The notes under the pieces: model-generated
What the model was told of the DNA's origin: nothing
The model's input: the letters and a program-made list of their open reading frames with translations, nothing else
Databases searched by the model: none
From: Symbiodinium natans
Lineage: Eukaryota; Sar; Dinophyceae; Suessiales; Symbiodiniaceae
Direction of reading: 5' to 3'
Assembly: GCA_905221605.1 (NCBI GenBank)
Contig: CAJNDS010000439.1
Coordinates: 1 to 64,000 of the forward strand
DNA length: 64,000 bases
Translations under genes and position numbers: made by a program
Part shown: in pieces, positions 1 to 12,729 of the stretch
Numbering within the stretch: the stretch's first letter is position 1
Layout: every line of letters begins with the position of its first letter

Positions 1-2
1 TG

Positions 3-1712
3 GAGACTTATAAGCGTCACATCGAGACGATTCTACCTTTCTTTAAAGACAAGGTGGTCTCCGTTGATGGAACGAACTCTCCGGCAGAAGTTCTGGCCGA
101 GGCATGCCAGGCCATGGACCAGTTGGAATGGACAACCAGCGACCTGCCGTACTTTGGGAACGTGGCCTTTGCGGGTCCATTTTCAATCCAGCAGGCACGG
201 CGAGCTGGCTTCTACTCGCCTGATAATCCACCGGAAGTGGGTGACCAGGTCGTATGTTTCCAACGTGGGGCAAACTGGCAGCGTCGTGGCCAGGTTGAGG
301 ACATCTCTGAGACCGTCAGTGAAGGCAGTGGGCTTCGCAAGGGGCATGAGGGGATGCTGGTGACCTTGTCAACAGGCACGGGCTCCTTCACCTGCTGGTC
401 TGCATTCTTGGCGCCCGTCAACGACAAGGAATACTCATCCCTTTGTACTACACATGGACTGCTCTCCTCGCATTTTGCCAGTTTGTACCCGTGCAGCAAG
501 GGTGTTGGAGATGTGGAGTTTGTTTCAAAGGAGGCTGCAAGATGGAGCCTGGAGAAGTGGCTGAGCAACCTTGAAGATGCTGACGGCGAGCCCTTTGAAA
601 TCGATGCTTCCAAGTTGCAGTCCTTGCTTGAGCTCTTCGACTCCCATCAAGATGCATCACTCTACTTGTATACTACGCATCAGAAGTTAGGCCAGAGGGT
701 CACTCTGAACACCGGCCAGGACTACTCACTGTACTATCGCGCGCTTAACAATACACTGAACTGTGACGCACGAAGCAATCTGGAGAACGCCATGCCCCTG
801 ATTCAGCGCATGGTGTACCTTCTCCTCTACGATGAAGAGAATGGCTCCAAACGTATCCACGAAGGAGGTCGGGTGTGGAAGGGCGACACGCAGAGGCCCG
901 TTCCATTAAACATGCAAAAGCTCAGGGAGGCAATGCGTCTGGACCGTTTTGTCCGCTTTCGCCAGTTCCAGAGCACAACGCGAGAAAAGACTTTGGCAGA
1001 GAAGTATCGTGCGAGGGAGGATGGCAAGGGCTACCTCTGGACCATCGACATCCCTCCAGGCTTCTGGGGAGCGCGAGATATCCAGGACCCTTATCCGTTG
1101 ATGTGCGAAGTGACGAAGTGTTTCTCTCGAAGTTTTCCCCACCTTCGGTGTGGGGTTGTTAGATGTTGTTAGATTTTAAACTCAACTCTTCTCCTCGCCC
1201 TAAACGCTTCTCCTCGCCCGGTCTACTCCTAGAGACTCCCTGGAGTGCCCAACCCCGGAAACTCCCTGGAGTGCCCCAGAGACTCCCTGGAGTGCCCAAC
1301 CCCAGAGACTGACTGAAACGGCCACCAGAGACTGGACCGCAGAGTCTCCCTGGAGTGCCCAACCTCAGAGACACCCTGAAATGCCCGACCCCAGAGGCTT
1401 CCTGGAGTGCCCAACCCCAGAGTCTCCCTGGAGTGCCCACAGGGGATGTTCGAAGTAAAATGGTTTTGTTGTCTTTTTTTCTAGTTGTGAGGCGAAACGT
1501 CGATCTAAGTCGGGACTGTCTCCCAACCTTCACAGGACATCTCCTGGAAGGAGAAGGAAAGCGAGACGCTCTTCCCGCCCTACTCTGCCTTCCGGGTTCA
1601 AAGCCTTGACGAGAGCGGCTGCCATCTGCTGGCCGTGGTTGCCTTGCCAAGAACAAAGTACTCGTATCGTTTGTCTGCTTTTTCCGCAACTTCTGTCGAC
1701 ACATTAGATTGA
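3..1712 (+). CDS. NAD:arginine ADP-ribosyltransferase (ART) domain protein, 5' partial, last two exons
   Basis: The reading frame is open from the left window edge, so the 5' end is missing. The first about 45 residues (HIETILPFF, VDGTNSPAEVL) resemble the C-terminal tail of adenylate/nucleotide kinases; this is inferred. A linker follows, then an ART fold: V-W-K-G near 873-884 (usually V-Y-R-G), F-Q-S-T-T near 966-980, and in the next exon the active-site glutamate motif E-S-E with LFPPYSAF near 1557-1590. ARTs of this R-S-E class move ADP-ribose from NAD to arginine. Exon 1 ends at 1085 and exon 2 starts at 1536; the intron begins GA, ends AG, keeps the frame, and CAGGAC occurs at both edges. 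The TGA stop is at 1710-1712. Lys in place of the usual first Arg may lower or change activity. The ART call is firm; fusion to a kinase is less so. Confidence 0.75.
1222..1440. repeat. Degenerate tandem repeat inside the ART intron
   Basis: Repeated copies of a unit of about 25 bases, with the core CTCCCTGGAGTGCCCAACCC, fill the middle of the GA-AG intron. Units vary by small substitutions and length changes. No open frame of interest runs through it. Confidence 0.8.
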
Positions 1713-3670
1713 AAGTTTGATGCCTTGAATCAGCCATAACTCACCCTAATCTGCCGCAATTAGCCGCTGCCAGGATCGTCGAGCCGAGCTCTTCAGTCGA
1801 GCAGAGAGACACGGCCTGCGTGGATCAGCAGTGGAGCTTCTTGAGTACTAAGACTTCCGATTTCCTGCCTGGCGACGTGCCTGGTGTGGTAGATTGTGAG
1901 TGGAGACGATGAAGGTCGATCAATTGCAGTCTGACCCAGTTTCACTTGTACCATATATAGCCAAATCTAGCCTCGGACTAAATGAGCCTGGCAACGCATC
2001 CGCAAGACAGAGCTCTTTGATCCTTTGAGTTGCCATTCTCAGATTCCCAGTCCGAGGTCATCATGTTAATGACTCACTGCCTGATTGGCGATTTCGCTTC
2101 ACATTCTATACACAGATTGGAGCCAGTTCACTGATCAGAGGTGGAGAAAGGTTGTGTAAGGACCAACGGCGTGAGATGTGAGATTCTCACTGCTGGTCTC
2201 ACGAGCAAATATTCCAGAGCGTGTCCGTGCCCATGGTTTCTCCCAATATCAGGTTTAGAATCCAGTCTGCGTGCTTCTAGCTGAGCTCGTGAATGGCACG
2301 CACAGACACAAGTATCCATGCCAGAAGGGCCACTTCTCATGGTGAGGTACGGACTTCCTGTACATGATGGATGCTTACCAACTGCATATGTCCCGCTGCA
2401 AGAGCAGGCCCATTGCCTGAGAGTGCCGAGGGCTGGCTCAGTTGTGTGCAAGTTGTGAGTGATGCACAGCATCTCCGATGCTGAATATCTAAGAATTGTA
2501 TCTGTTACAAGTCATTGGAAATCCTCCTCTGCCTCCGAATGGAGAGGAATGCAATGCCGCTGGCAGCTGTCTTGCAGGGTGCGGGACCTCACCTTTGCCC
2601 GGGAGGCCACCAACAACCCCGACCCCTCATGTGTCTCGTAGCTGCTCAAGGGTTGCGAGTGCTTTTGATGGCAGGCAACCATCACCCCGTGGCTCCTCCG
2701 GGAGCCACGCCCTACCAGATGGCCTCACACGCTTCGTCATCCTTGTTCGTTGTGCGGATGAAGGCCCAGATGCGGCTTGTTGACGCATGTTGACGCATCT
2801 GTGTTAGGATGAGGACACAGTGGAGGAACTCTAGACTCTAGACTCCATGTTGTGTGTCGCTTTTTCGTAGACAGGAGTTGTCGATTCCAAGCGTCGTGGC
2901 GATCACTGGCAACGCAATCGGCGGAGGAGTGGCCGTGTGAAGTGCTCAGTCTCTGGGCACATGTGACCTGTACCAGTCACTTGCGAATGCTTCACGAATG
3001 TTCACTGTCCCTGGCTCCTCTTCTACTGATTCTACTGACCTCATTGGCATGAGTGCTGCCACGACACTAGCCTTCAGCCTTTGGGCCGTGTGACATCGCA
3101 GCTCTCCTGTCTCAGAGCCGAATTGTAAGATGTTGCATCGAGCTCTTGTTGGATTCAAACGTTGCAGGGAAGTTGTGTGGACGCTGAGCTCGCATGTGGT
3201 AGCTAAGTCAGTGGTAATCAGCGGTGGGATCTGCTTGCCCCCAACTTCTCCACCGAGGTCGCTCAACTGCACGGAGCGTGTGATTGCCCAGAATGGCAGC
3301 GCAGCCTTCGGCAACATCAGCCGAGGCCTCCAAGTAGGCGTTGGCTTCAGAGACCTTCGTAGCTTGCAAGCTCTGGTATATCCTGATCCAGAGTTTTCAC
3401 ATTCTCACACCCGGAAGATGCTAAGTTTCATTAGATGTTAAGTTCCATTACGCATTGTCAAGTTGTTAAATGGTGCAATGTCCTGCTTTGCTCATGATGT
3501 TGACATGTTTCCCTATGCAACACGATGCAAAAAACCAAGATCATCGCTAAATCATGTGCGCCCGTGGGCCAGGTGCGTGTCCGATCATGTTTCTGTCGAA
3601 GCACCTCCCGCAACATGTAGGGCTTACGGCTGCGTGACTCGCCTCTGAAGGGAAGGATTCGTAGATTGGC

Positions 3671-3770
3671 TTTGGGTGGTTTGGGTGATTTGGGTGATTT
3701 GGGTGATTTGGGTGAATTGGGTGATTTGAGGGATTTGGGTGGTTTGGTGATTTGGGTGATTTGGGTGATT
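3671..3770. repeat. Minisatellite of TTTGGGTGA units
   Basis: About ten copies of a nine-base unit TTTGGGTGA, with variants such as TTTGGTGA, TTTGAGGGA and an AATTGGGTG form. It reads as repeated Pro/Asn/His on the minus strand, which is a by-product of the repeat and not a gene. Confidence 0.85.
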
Positions 3771-4346
3771 GGTCCATTGGTACTGCAACAAAGCTGATGC
3801 TTGGCTTCATCCTACCGGACGCCTCACATCAGACATTCTTGCGGTATGACTGGAGATTAAGCTCCTTACGTGCGGCCGCCGCAAAAGATAGTTGCTTTAC
3901 GTGGGCAGTTCCTGTGGTTGGCGAACTGCCGGGGGGCAGAGTCTGACTGCACTGGCTCAGGATGGACATCTACCTCACTGACTCTACAGTTAGTGCCGTT
4001 GCTGTTCAGAAGGCCGGAGCTCTTCGATGCTTGTGGCGGATTGAGGTTTTCTCTTGTCGCTTGGAATGGTTGCCGTGTTGGGCAAGAATTTTGCGTGAAC
4101 ACCTGGAGGGACTGGATTCCGACTTGGGGGTTCCGATGGCTTAGATGTTCTGCTCAAAACGCCGGGAGGCTGGAATGGCAGCTCGTATCGGTGCCGACAA
4201 TAAGCTGCTTGCCTGCATCAGCTGTCACACGGTGTTCTCACTCTCCGTTAGACCCAAGTTATGCGCCAGGACAACAAAGGCAACTGCCTTGGCGCTTGTC
4301 AGCAGCTCAGCACAGAGAGCCCTGGATCCCTCGTCCTTTGTTGGGG

Positions 4347-4381
4347 GTGGGGCAAGTGGGGCAAGTGGGGCAAGTGGGTAA
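4347..4381. repeat. Short tandem repeat GGGGCAAGT
   Basis: Three to four direct copies of the nine-base unit GGGGCAAGT, the last one changed to GGGTAAGT. No associated gene could be recognised. Confidence 0.75.
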
Positions 4382-7300
4382 GTTGGGGAGCCATTCTAGA
4401 AGTGCTTGGAGGGCGAAGATCTACAGTAGGCCACGGGGACGAGTTCGGAAGATTTTTTGGCGGCGAAAGATGCTTGTCGGGGTTGCCCACCAAAGGGCAA
4501 GACGAGTTCCGAGGCGAAGACCGAAGACTAGTTTGAATCGATTATGTACAGCATGGTTCCATCTCAGTGTGTGGAGTCCCTGATTAGGAAGTATCCGAGG
4601 CGATTTGTGGGCACCAGACTTCAAAGACCCGAGATCTCTGCCCAAGTGAAAAAGAGACACAATCCGAAGTGTTGCTACATACATTTTTGGGGCCTGCGAT
4701 ATTTTTGGGGCCAGTCAGAAGAGGTGAAGACGATTGGCGGTGGGAGTGAACAGGAATCTGTAAAACAGCTTCAGACAGAAGCGCCAACAGTGAAAGAACG
4801 TGAAGCCTTCAAGCATCTACGCAGCGGAAACAGTCCTTCAAGATTAGGTTTCATCGAGCAAAAGAGCAAAAGAGGCTCTGGGCGAAGAGGAATGTCCGAA
4901 GAGAGCTTCAACATAAATAGACTTCGACATATCGGCTTCAACTCTTCACTAATCAGAGAAAGAGTCTCGAGCAAGCGAGCGCTTAAGTGGGGGAAGTGGC
5001 GAAGCTGGACCCCCCTCTGTCGGCGTGTCCCTGCGTGATTTTTTTCTGCCAGGCACGCAAGATGGCCTCGTTTCCCACTGCGCGCTTGGCCGTGACGGTG
5101 CAGCCATCCCTGTCGGCCCACACCTTGGGGAATCATTCGGTGAAGCCCGTTGCTGTTCAATGTCGCTGCATCGCAAGAAGTGGGTTGCGCTCACTTGAAA
5201 CGATTCTATTCCCTGCTCGCCGGGCCTCCTAGAGAACTTTCAGAAAGTCACAAAACCTCCAGAGGATCCCACTCATCCTTGCAGTGCCCATCTCAAAATA
5301 ACAACAAGTCATATCTGACTACTCAGATCCAACGCTACGACGATGAGGCCTGTTTGCCAGTGGTGTGTTCCTATGCCATGAGTGGATGTGTCTCTAACTC
5401 AGTTTTGTGCCTAAATCCGACCATATTATATTGTTTGGGACTTCAGCTGCTTCCGCTTTACCCCATGCCCTGAGCCTTACATGTCTTTCCTGGCCTGGAG
5501 AAGACAGAAGTCTGTCCGCAGGCGTATGGCATTTACACCTGCAGCCGGACGGGTCAGATGATATTTCCTGGCCTGTGGCTCGGGTTGCTGTCCAGTGCTA
5601 GCATTGTGGATGGTTCTTTAAGACAAAGTGCACGATGCAGGCTCGAAGGACAGCATGTCTGTGTGCGCACGTATGCGTGAGCAAGCTTGCGCACAGCCAT
5701 ACATGTGCAGACAGGCGCAGACGCACCTTCTTGAAGCCAAGTTCAGCTGTTAAACCAACACGCATGTTGCAGCCTGCGTGGTTGGCAAGTCAAGTTTCTA
5801 GGCTCCTGCTCATTGGGCCAGAACATTGCAAATCGCATGCATTGCTTCCTTAGCTTTTGCAGCATGCCCACTTCAAGCGTGATCCCAACCAGTCAGCAAA
5901 GCTTGAAGTTCCTCAGCAAAAGTCGCAAAAGCACCACAGCCGAGGGCAGAAGAGAAATGATTGAGCTGAGCTGCTTTGTTGTACATACAGCCCGGGGCCC
6001 AGCAGCTACCCGAAGTTGTCTCCTCATGAGAGTAAGCCGCGAATGAACAGTCTTGACGGTGATGTGTGATGGCTTGAATGATGTCTGCGATGAACTCGGC
6101 TGTCCACTGCTTAGACAGTGAATGAGAGACACGTGAATCATAGCTTCGAGGTGATGCCATGACTAGGGGTGCCGCTTCGCCAGGAAGGCTCGAGATCACA
6201 TCAGGGACAAAGCCACGGTCATGAGCACAGAGCCTTTGTGCCTCATGGCAGAGCTGAAGCGTTTCGCGCATCTGCAGCTGCTAGCAGCTGCTAGCACCAC
6301 CTCGAGCAACTCGAGCAACTCAGAGAGGAATTCTGGGGCTCACGTGGAACAGTGTGTCATGGCGCCCTCATGTTCCTTCAGCTTCGTCAACTCACCACGA
6401 TGTGCGTTGCACCTGGACTACACCGGGATGCGGAGTTGAAGTCCGGCGAAAGGAACTATGATGACCAAGCCCGGACACTGAATTTCTCTACGGTCCAGGT
6501 CTTCGGTTCTCCTACTCCTTGCTTGAAAGATGACTGGCAAGTGAGCTGCCCAGAGGACAGAGCATGGAGATACTGTGCATTGCTGGAGTTCTATGCTCTC
6601 GTGATGAGTGTGGCTTCTCTGCCAGTCTGCAAGGAGAATGCTAGAACATACCAGAATATGCCGGGGACTGATTTTGCAGACGTTGCATGACTTTGAAATC
6701 CACAGCAGTAGGTTGCATCTTGCCCATTCTGGGAAAGATGCAATTGATGATGAGGAGATTCTACGCGAGTGTGAAGTTCAGTGCGAGAGTTGGTGGTTGC
6801 CAGCAGCTGCATGAGTGCACCATGGATTTGCAAATGGCGTTCGGCTTGAACTCACTGAGAAGAACAAGCGCAAGAGGAAGGACGACCCGACAATGCCGAA
6901 GAAGACGATGCAGAAATCCTGCAAGAGCTTCAGTGCGGGCAATCAGGCATGTTGACGCCATTCAGAACTGGGTGAACCGGTATCTGCAAGACAAGGCGTT
7001 GTGGCGTGATGTCGTGTTCAGCCACCACTCGTGTTGAAGAAGACGTGACAGTGTCATGAAACCTGTGCGATCTTCGTGGTCGGTGTGTTTTTCAGTTGAA
7101 GAAAGAAGGAGTCTGAATGCTCGAAAACTGTGGTTGCAACATTTGCGACCTTCTGGAGAAGCCGGCCGACAAGAAAAGGAATTGTCAGCGTTCAGGACTT
7201 TTTGTTGACCACAGGTGTCCGTTGTTAGCTAGCTGCCGCTACAAAGGGCAGGAATGCACGAGTGACGGAGGCCTTCTTTGCAGGACTAAGCCCAAAACTC

Positions 7301-8696
7301 TGCGCTTCCTAGAGTGAGCCCCATTGTCACCCAATGCCACTTAAGTGATTAAACCGGTGCTGGGTTTCACAATCTGAGCACTACTATATGCATTACTCTT
7401 TTGCTGACTCAGCCAAGAACTCTGCGAACTTGACCGCTTGCAGGTCAGCGCTCGCGAAGCACGTGAACGATCGCTCTTTCGTGTTTCAGACCATCGAGTG
7501 TTAATCCTAGGTTTGACCGCAGTGAAAGAAATTGTGAAGACATGACTCCGTGTCCTTCTTTCTCGTAGACTTCAAAAGGTGTCGCAGGAATGCGCAGAGC
7601 CACAGCGAGAGAAAATTGAGGATCCTCTTGCTCTCTTGCGCGTTTGCTGCAGAGTAATCAGAATGAGCATGCAGGTACACGTGCAGTATGAATGCAGTAT
7701 GAACCAAGGAGGCCCATTCAAACCCGTGCAGCTCCGAATGATGAGTGGCATGCCGCATGCATTTCTTCCTAGCACATGCCATCGCACCAAGCTTTTTCCA
7801 GCTCAGTACGACAAATGCAATACATGCTCCAAGGAATAGTGGCAGCTGTCTCAGGTTTGTTGCTCGCCCTCGCTCCAGGATCTTATTCGTTATGAGGTTG
7901 AGTGCCTGGCCATCAATGCAAGCCGCCCGAGCTTCAGGGCACAGCATCTTGTGCAATCCGGCAGCCATCCGGCAATCACGATGGAAGCATCGACGAACTC
8001 TGCGCGTACATCGTACAAATGGTTCCTTGCAAAGTGCAACCAGGATTCCGAAGTTGCGCTGGGTTTTGCCTGTGGCGTTCGCACCAAGCAGCAAATCAAT
8101 GCATCCACACAGGCATGATTTCCACCAAGTTGGCGAAACCTCGTAGTGGAGTAGCAAAGGCTACGGCTGTTACATGCGCAAGCACTACCGGCGCGATGGC
8201 CCCTGAATTCCTTGGATGATGCCAGGGAAGAAAGGACGATAGGTGAAAAGCGGTCGGTCCGGCAGTTCGGGATTGATCAATGCAGTCCAAAAAGTGACGT
8301 CAACACAAGCTTCATTTGTCCAGCACCAGCTGGACAGCTCCTAACCAGTCGGGAAACCAAACATTGCTGTGCCCGTCAAAAGCTGCACGTTGGTCACCAA
8401 ACTTCATGGATGCAACATGCCAGAATGCGGCACGTTCCACTTCCTGACCCAAAAAAATGTTGCCAAGTCCGCGCTGGATACGACTGCGCCATGCAAAAAA
8501 TCTGACTGGACTGGGATTGCGCAGGACATAAACATCTTCAGTCGCGCAAAATGATCACTGGGAAATTGGTCAGCTGGGCAAAAGCTTTGCGGCAATTCAA
8601 CACAGCAAGGTGCCAAACAATCCTGACGCGTCGGAACCGCGTACGCCAGTGTTTGGTCGTATCTCAATGAGAAGCAGGGGCAGACACGTGTCTGTT

Positions 8697-8735
8697 TATG
8701 CCTGCGGGGTGGGGGTGGGGGTGGAGGTGGGATGA
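8697..8735. repeat. G-rich GGGGGT tract
   Basis: Purine-rich run of GGGGTGGGGGTGGGGGTGGA type. It has four or more G-runs, so it could form a quadruplex. No gene context recognised. Confidence 0.6.
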
Positions 8736-10759
8736 GGCGGACGGGACAAGGTGTGTCCAACCGGGGCGAGCAGGGTGGAGGCCGAAGCAATAGCGGCAGA
8801 CATAATGTGCAGCACTCGGCGGGGAGGCGGTGGCACAACGCGACATGGTATAGAGGCGGAGCCATGGGGTGCAATCATTTCATGTCATGCAGTTGGGCAG
8901 ACGGGGAAATTATGGCTGACGCCGCCTCCATCTGAGCTTTCGGAATCCGGCCAGGATGGGATGCGAAAGCTGGAGAACGCATGGGCGAGGCAACTGAAAC
9001 AATTGTTATTGTCCAGGAAATGAAGAAGAGGTGCTGCGTCGCCATGAAAGGATTTGAAAGCTCCGAAGCTGCCTTGCGAAACTCCAAAAGTTCTGTGCAA
9101 GACTGTCTTGCCTTCGATGTCTGTCCTGCGATGTCCTGCGATCCCATTGACGCGAGGAGTTGCGTGCATGCGAGTTGCAAACGCCAGCAGACTTAGCACT
9201 GATCCGGTTTTCAACACGGGCAAGGTAGCGTGGTAGTCGTCGGGGCGTGTCCCCTCTCCCACATGCAAGCCGACGTCGTGCTGTGTTTTGTGCAGCCCAT
9301 CTGCCCGACGACGATGCCTACTGCCCAGTGCTAGGCCCGCACTGCCTCGACCGCCATGCAGGCGCTCTATGCTGTGCTCAGAATGTTTCAGTTGAACTCG
9401 AACGAGCGAACACCCGGCGGCAAGCGCGGCAAAACGGCCAGAGAAGGGGCGGGGCAGCAATGCCACAGCATGATCTGGCGCGTTCAACCCCGACCGCTCC
9501 GTGGCAGCCACTATTAGAACATGGGTAAAATATGAAAATGCGGACGTCAAAATACCATGTATGTAAAATATGATGGATGCGAGATGAAGTTCCGCTCTTG
9601 CTCGTTTATGTCTTCGCCACAAGGCTGCACTTTGCGTATATGCAGGTTTCAGGCTCTCCCCCATGTGACGCTAGGACAGCGCCAGGGTGGCGCTAGGTAT
9701 TCCTTTCCAAAGCTGACATGGTATGAGCTGAGGATGCTGATGCTTGCTTGCGAAACGCGAGCTCCAGTAGTTGCGAACACGACGCCCGAGTCTTAAAACG
9801 AAGGTGCTAGTGTGTTTTGCGAGGTTTTTGCATAGGGTGCAAAAATTAGTACTATACTTCTGTACTTGCCAAAGCCAACGTTCCAGACTTTCGTTATCCA
9901 ATTCGTCATAAGTCGGCACCATGATTTATCAGCATCCACTGTTCCTGGAAGAAGGAGTATTGACAGCCGCCCTCAGAAAATGACGGCCAACAAAGCAATG
10001 CGGGCAATGACACTGCTCGGTTTGCGAAATATGCCCAGTATACATTACAGTACTTTGTCGCTTGCCGCGAACACAAGCAGAACCTCCCCCAATACCTTTC
10101 GCCAACGCTAGCCCAAAGGAATCGTTTCCGTTCTCAGACGAATGCATGTGGTCATCAACCAGCCGATAGCTTCCCCTTGGGCAATGTTACCACGGCAGTA
10201 TCAGCAAACCAGAGGCACGACGTCACATGCAGAGGGCTGCCCGCCGGAAAAAGACGGCGCGTGCTTTCCCGCACGCACGCGGGCTGGCATGCACATGTGC
10301 CCGCGTATCGGATGTTGTGCGTCGCCCGCGTCTGCGATGTTCCCGCAAGCACGTTGCTCCACCGATCCTCACCGTGGTTGGCGAGTACAGGGGAAGCATC
10401 CCACCGGGCCCGTCTGACCCCGAGCGGCTCTGCCTCCAACGCCCTCCGCGCTTTCGCGGGGTTGCTTATGGTGCCACGCAGAGACGCTGTCGGACACGCT
10501 TCTAGCGCGACCACACCCGTCGCGATGCCACTTGCTTCCCCGCACGCCGCGCCGTTCTGCATGCTTTGGTGCAGATGCAACTGGCTCCCGCGCAGCCTTC
10601 AAGCTTGGTTGACTAACGGACCGAGGTCGCGGCGCCGAGGAGGCGGTTTCTAGCCTCGTCCCATCCCTCGCTGGCAGGACGAACGCCGTTCCGGGCGACT
10701 GTGATTCGCGGCTGCTGGTGCTCGTTCTCCCCGTGGCGGGCGGCAGCTGACCGAGACGG

Positions 10760-11190
10760 CGCGAGCGGCGTGGCGTGCTGGGCCCGCCTCCACACTTCGA
10801 AGACTTGGCTGCGACGTTGCGAGAAGCGCCCCTCATCGCTCCCCCTGACCTGGCCCGCCAGCCGAATGTGGCATTGCTTCCAACAACGGGAAGACGCGCG
10901 CAAACAGCCGCGACGAAGGCCCGCCTTTTCCGGGTCTAGCATTGTAGTTGCACTTTGGCGTGGGCAGCGGATGCGGACGCAGTGGGCTCCTGCACCAGCT
11001 GCCTCGGCTCCCCGACTTGCAGTGCGCGTGGCTCCTCTTCGTGACGTGCGGAGCGCCGCAAGCTAACAATGCGTTGCGGACTATCCCCACACACGCCGTG
11101 GCCACTTCGGCCCAGGCGCATGACGATGCCATTTGGGAGACTCGGCAACTGTGTCTCGTGCGACATCGCCCTGGCAGATGTTGAAAACGC
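10760..11190 (+). mobile_element. Eroded LINE ORF fragment (region after the reverse transcriptase)
   Basis: A frame from about 10948 carries LHQLPRLPDLQCAWLL, a Cys/Ala/Pro stretch, then NALRTIP and AQAHDDAIW. These match, from memory, the block just after the RT palm in the abundant non-LTR retrotransposon proteins of dinoflagellates (LPxLPDLQxAWLLL, ASPRANxxLRxxPP). The same block occurs again on the minus strand near 12960-13310, which supports the call. Upstream sequence from about 10760 looks like a frameshifted continuation. No YxDD catalytic motif was found, so the copy is dead. Confidence 0.55.
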
Positions 11191-12159
11191 AAGAGGCATG
11201 AGAGAGACGAGTCCTTGAACGAGAACTGAAAGTGAGACAATATGTACATGATCAAACACAAACATCAAGGAATGCGACGTGAACCAACCATCAAACCAAC
11301 CATTCCGACATGAGTTAAGCAAACATGACAATGTCAAGGCCCTACTAACATTCAGACGCACATGAACTGTGTGAAAGCGCCATTCAGGAAGTGCACTCAC
11401 ATCTCACACGCCGCAGCGGCAAGGCATACATGAGCCACAAATGCAACATTGCGTGCGATACTGCGTGTGGCATTGACATGGGGCTCCGCTGAACAATGTG
11501 TCCAGGGACAACACGTTGCGCATGTGACGGCGCCATCGCTGGCGCGCTTGATTGTGCGCAATGCATTTCAACAGAGCATGCTGGAGTGAGTCAGTGGCGG
11601 AAGCACAACATCGACGAGGTCGCTGCAGGTTCACACCACGATGGCGCGCAGAGCGGCCATCCGAAAAGTCATGATGCCCACAACGAGCCAAACCCCAGAC
11701 GCAAGCTGCATGGAGGTGTGGACGTGGTTGCCACGCTTGCTGTGTTGGCCAGCAGGCACACCCAATGCAGCCGTTTTGGGTGAAGTCGGTTGGGACCCAT
11801 TCGCGGTGCAAGTCCTGCGTGGGCAAGCCAGTTTGCTTGGTCGCCTTTCTTCGGCCACCCCTGGTGGCATGCACCGTGGTCTTGCTGCTCGGGTCTTTCG
11901 CTACGCTGTTGGCGTGCCAAGTTCTTGGGCAGCTGGAGCTTCTCGAGCCTTGAATTCGGCAGGCGTGACGTTGCCTCATGAATTTGGCTTGGGTCCCGGC
12001 AGCAACCTCCGCGTTTTGCAGCGTTGGAGGCATCGTTGTGTGCGCCCAGTCCTCGACCGCGTCGGTTGGCGTGTGCGCCAGGTTGAGGCATCTGAACTTG
12101 CATCGCTGGCCACTTGTATATACGTTTTCTTCTTGCTGCTCTCAGCAGCTCGTGCTCCG

Positions 12160-12725
12160 CCGCCGCCTGCGCATGCCACTCCCCTTCTGCCACGGCAGAT
12201 GCGGCCCGGCACCCGGCTGTGGGGCGCAAGTAGACCGCCTCGGCGACCACCCGCTCGCGTGCCCGCGAACCGGCCTGCTCGCCCGACGCGCCAGGTCGTC
12301 GAGCGCGCATGGGTCCGCGTCGCGCGCGAAGCCGTCGGTGCCGAAGGGCAGGTGGTGGCACAACAATGGCTTGTGCACACCACGGCGCCCGGAGTGCGCA
12401 CGGAGGACAGACACCGCCTAGACGTGGTCATTTACAAGGCGACGCCTAACGGATCCGCGCTATGCTGCGATGCGACGCTGGTATCACCACTTACATCCAC
12501 TATCATCCACTTACACGCACGGGGCAACCACAGCCATGCACGGCCGACGTCGACGGCGCTCCGCCCCGCAGAGCGACGCAAGGCGGCCACCTACCCGGAG
12601 CTCCGGCGCCAAGGGCCGCAGAAGCTCCTGGTGCTTGGCAACGAGGTCGGAGGGCAGCATCATACTGTCGCGGAAATGTTGGTTGCGAGTGCGCGACGCA
12701 TGACTCGGACCTCAAACAACCGCGT
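12160..12725 (+). mobile_element. Eroded LINE ORF 3' part with CCHC-like knuckle
   Basis: One frame reads CGAQVDRLGDHPLACP, a C-x-D-x-x-GDH-x-x-x-C pattern like the zinc-knuckle region that precedes the LINE C-terminal domain. The next frame continues with VERAWVRVAREAVG, RLDVVIY, and ALCCDATLVSPLT, followed after a shift by RTGQPQPCTADVDGA and ERRKAATYPELRR, then LLVLGNEVGG. These strings are typical of dinoflagellate LINE ORF ends. A short duplication of the type TCCACTTACA near 12485-12515 causes one of the frameshifts. The similarity stops near 12725, where an inverted LINE fragment begins. Confidence 0.65.
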
Positions 12726-12729
12726 TCGG

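Larger units (their letters stand above)
1713..10750. other. Long stretch without a recognisable gene
   Basis: Many short frames occur on both strands, but none shows a family motif or a chain of exon-like blocks I can name. The longest are on the minus strand near 7507-8157 and 8885-9664, and both look compositionally random. An acidic, Glu/Asp-rich + strand frame near 6860-6960 and a Pro-rich one near 2520-2640 could be stray exons. The stretch also holds two short minisatellites, listed separately. It may be intergenic DNA or introns of an unrecognised gene. Confidence 0.4.

Noticed and set aside
1222-1440. CRISPR-like array
   Set aside because: Units are contiguous and degenerate with no unique spacers, and the DNA is nuclear eukaryotic.
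7507-8157. 216-codon minus-strand frame
   Set aside because: Cys/His/Arg-rich in an irregular way, no zinc-finger spacing, no family match.
8885-9664. Longest minus-strand frame (259 codons) in the left part
   Set aside because: No recognisable motif, mixed composition, and no paralogue in the window; likely chance in GC-balanced DNA.
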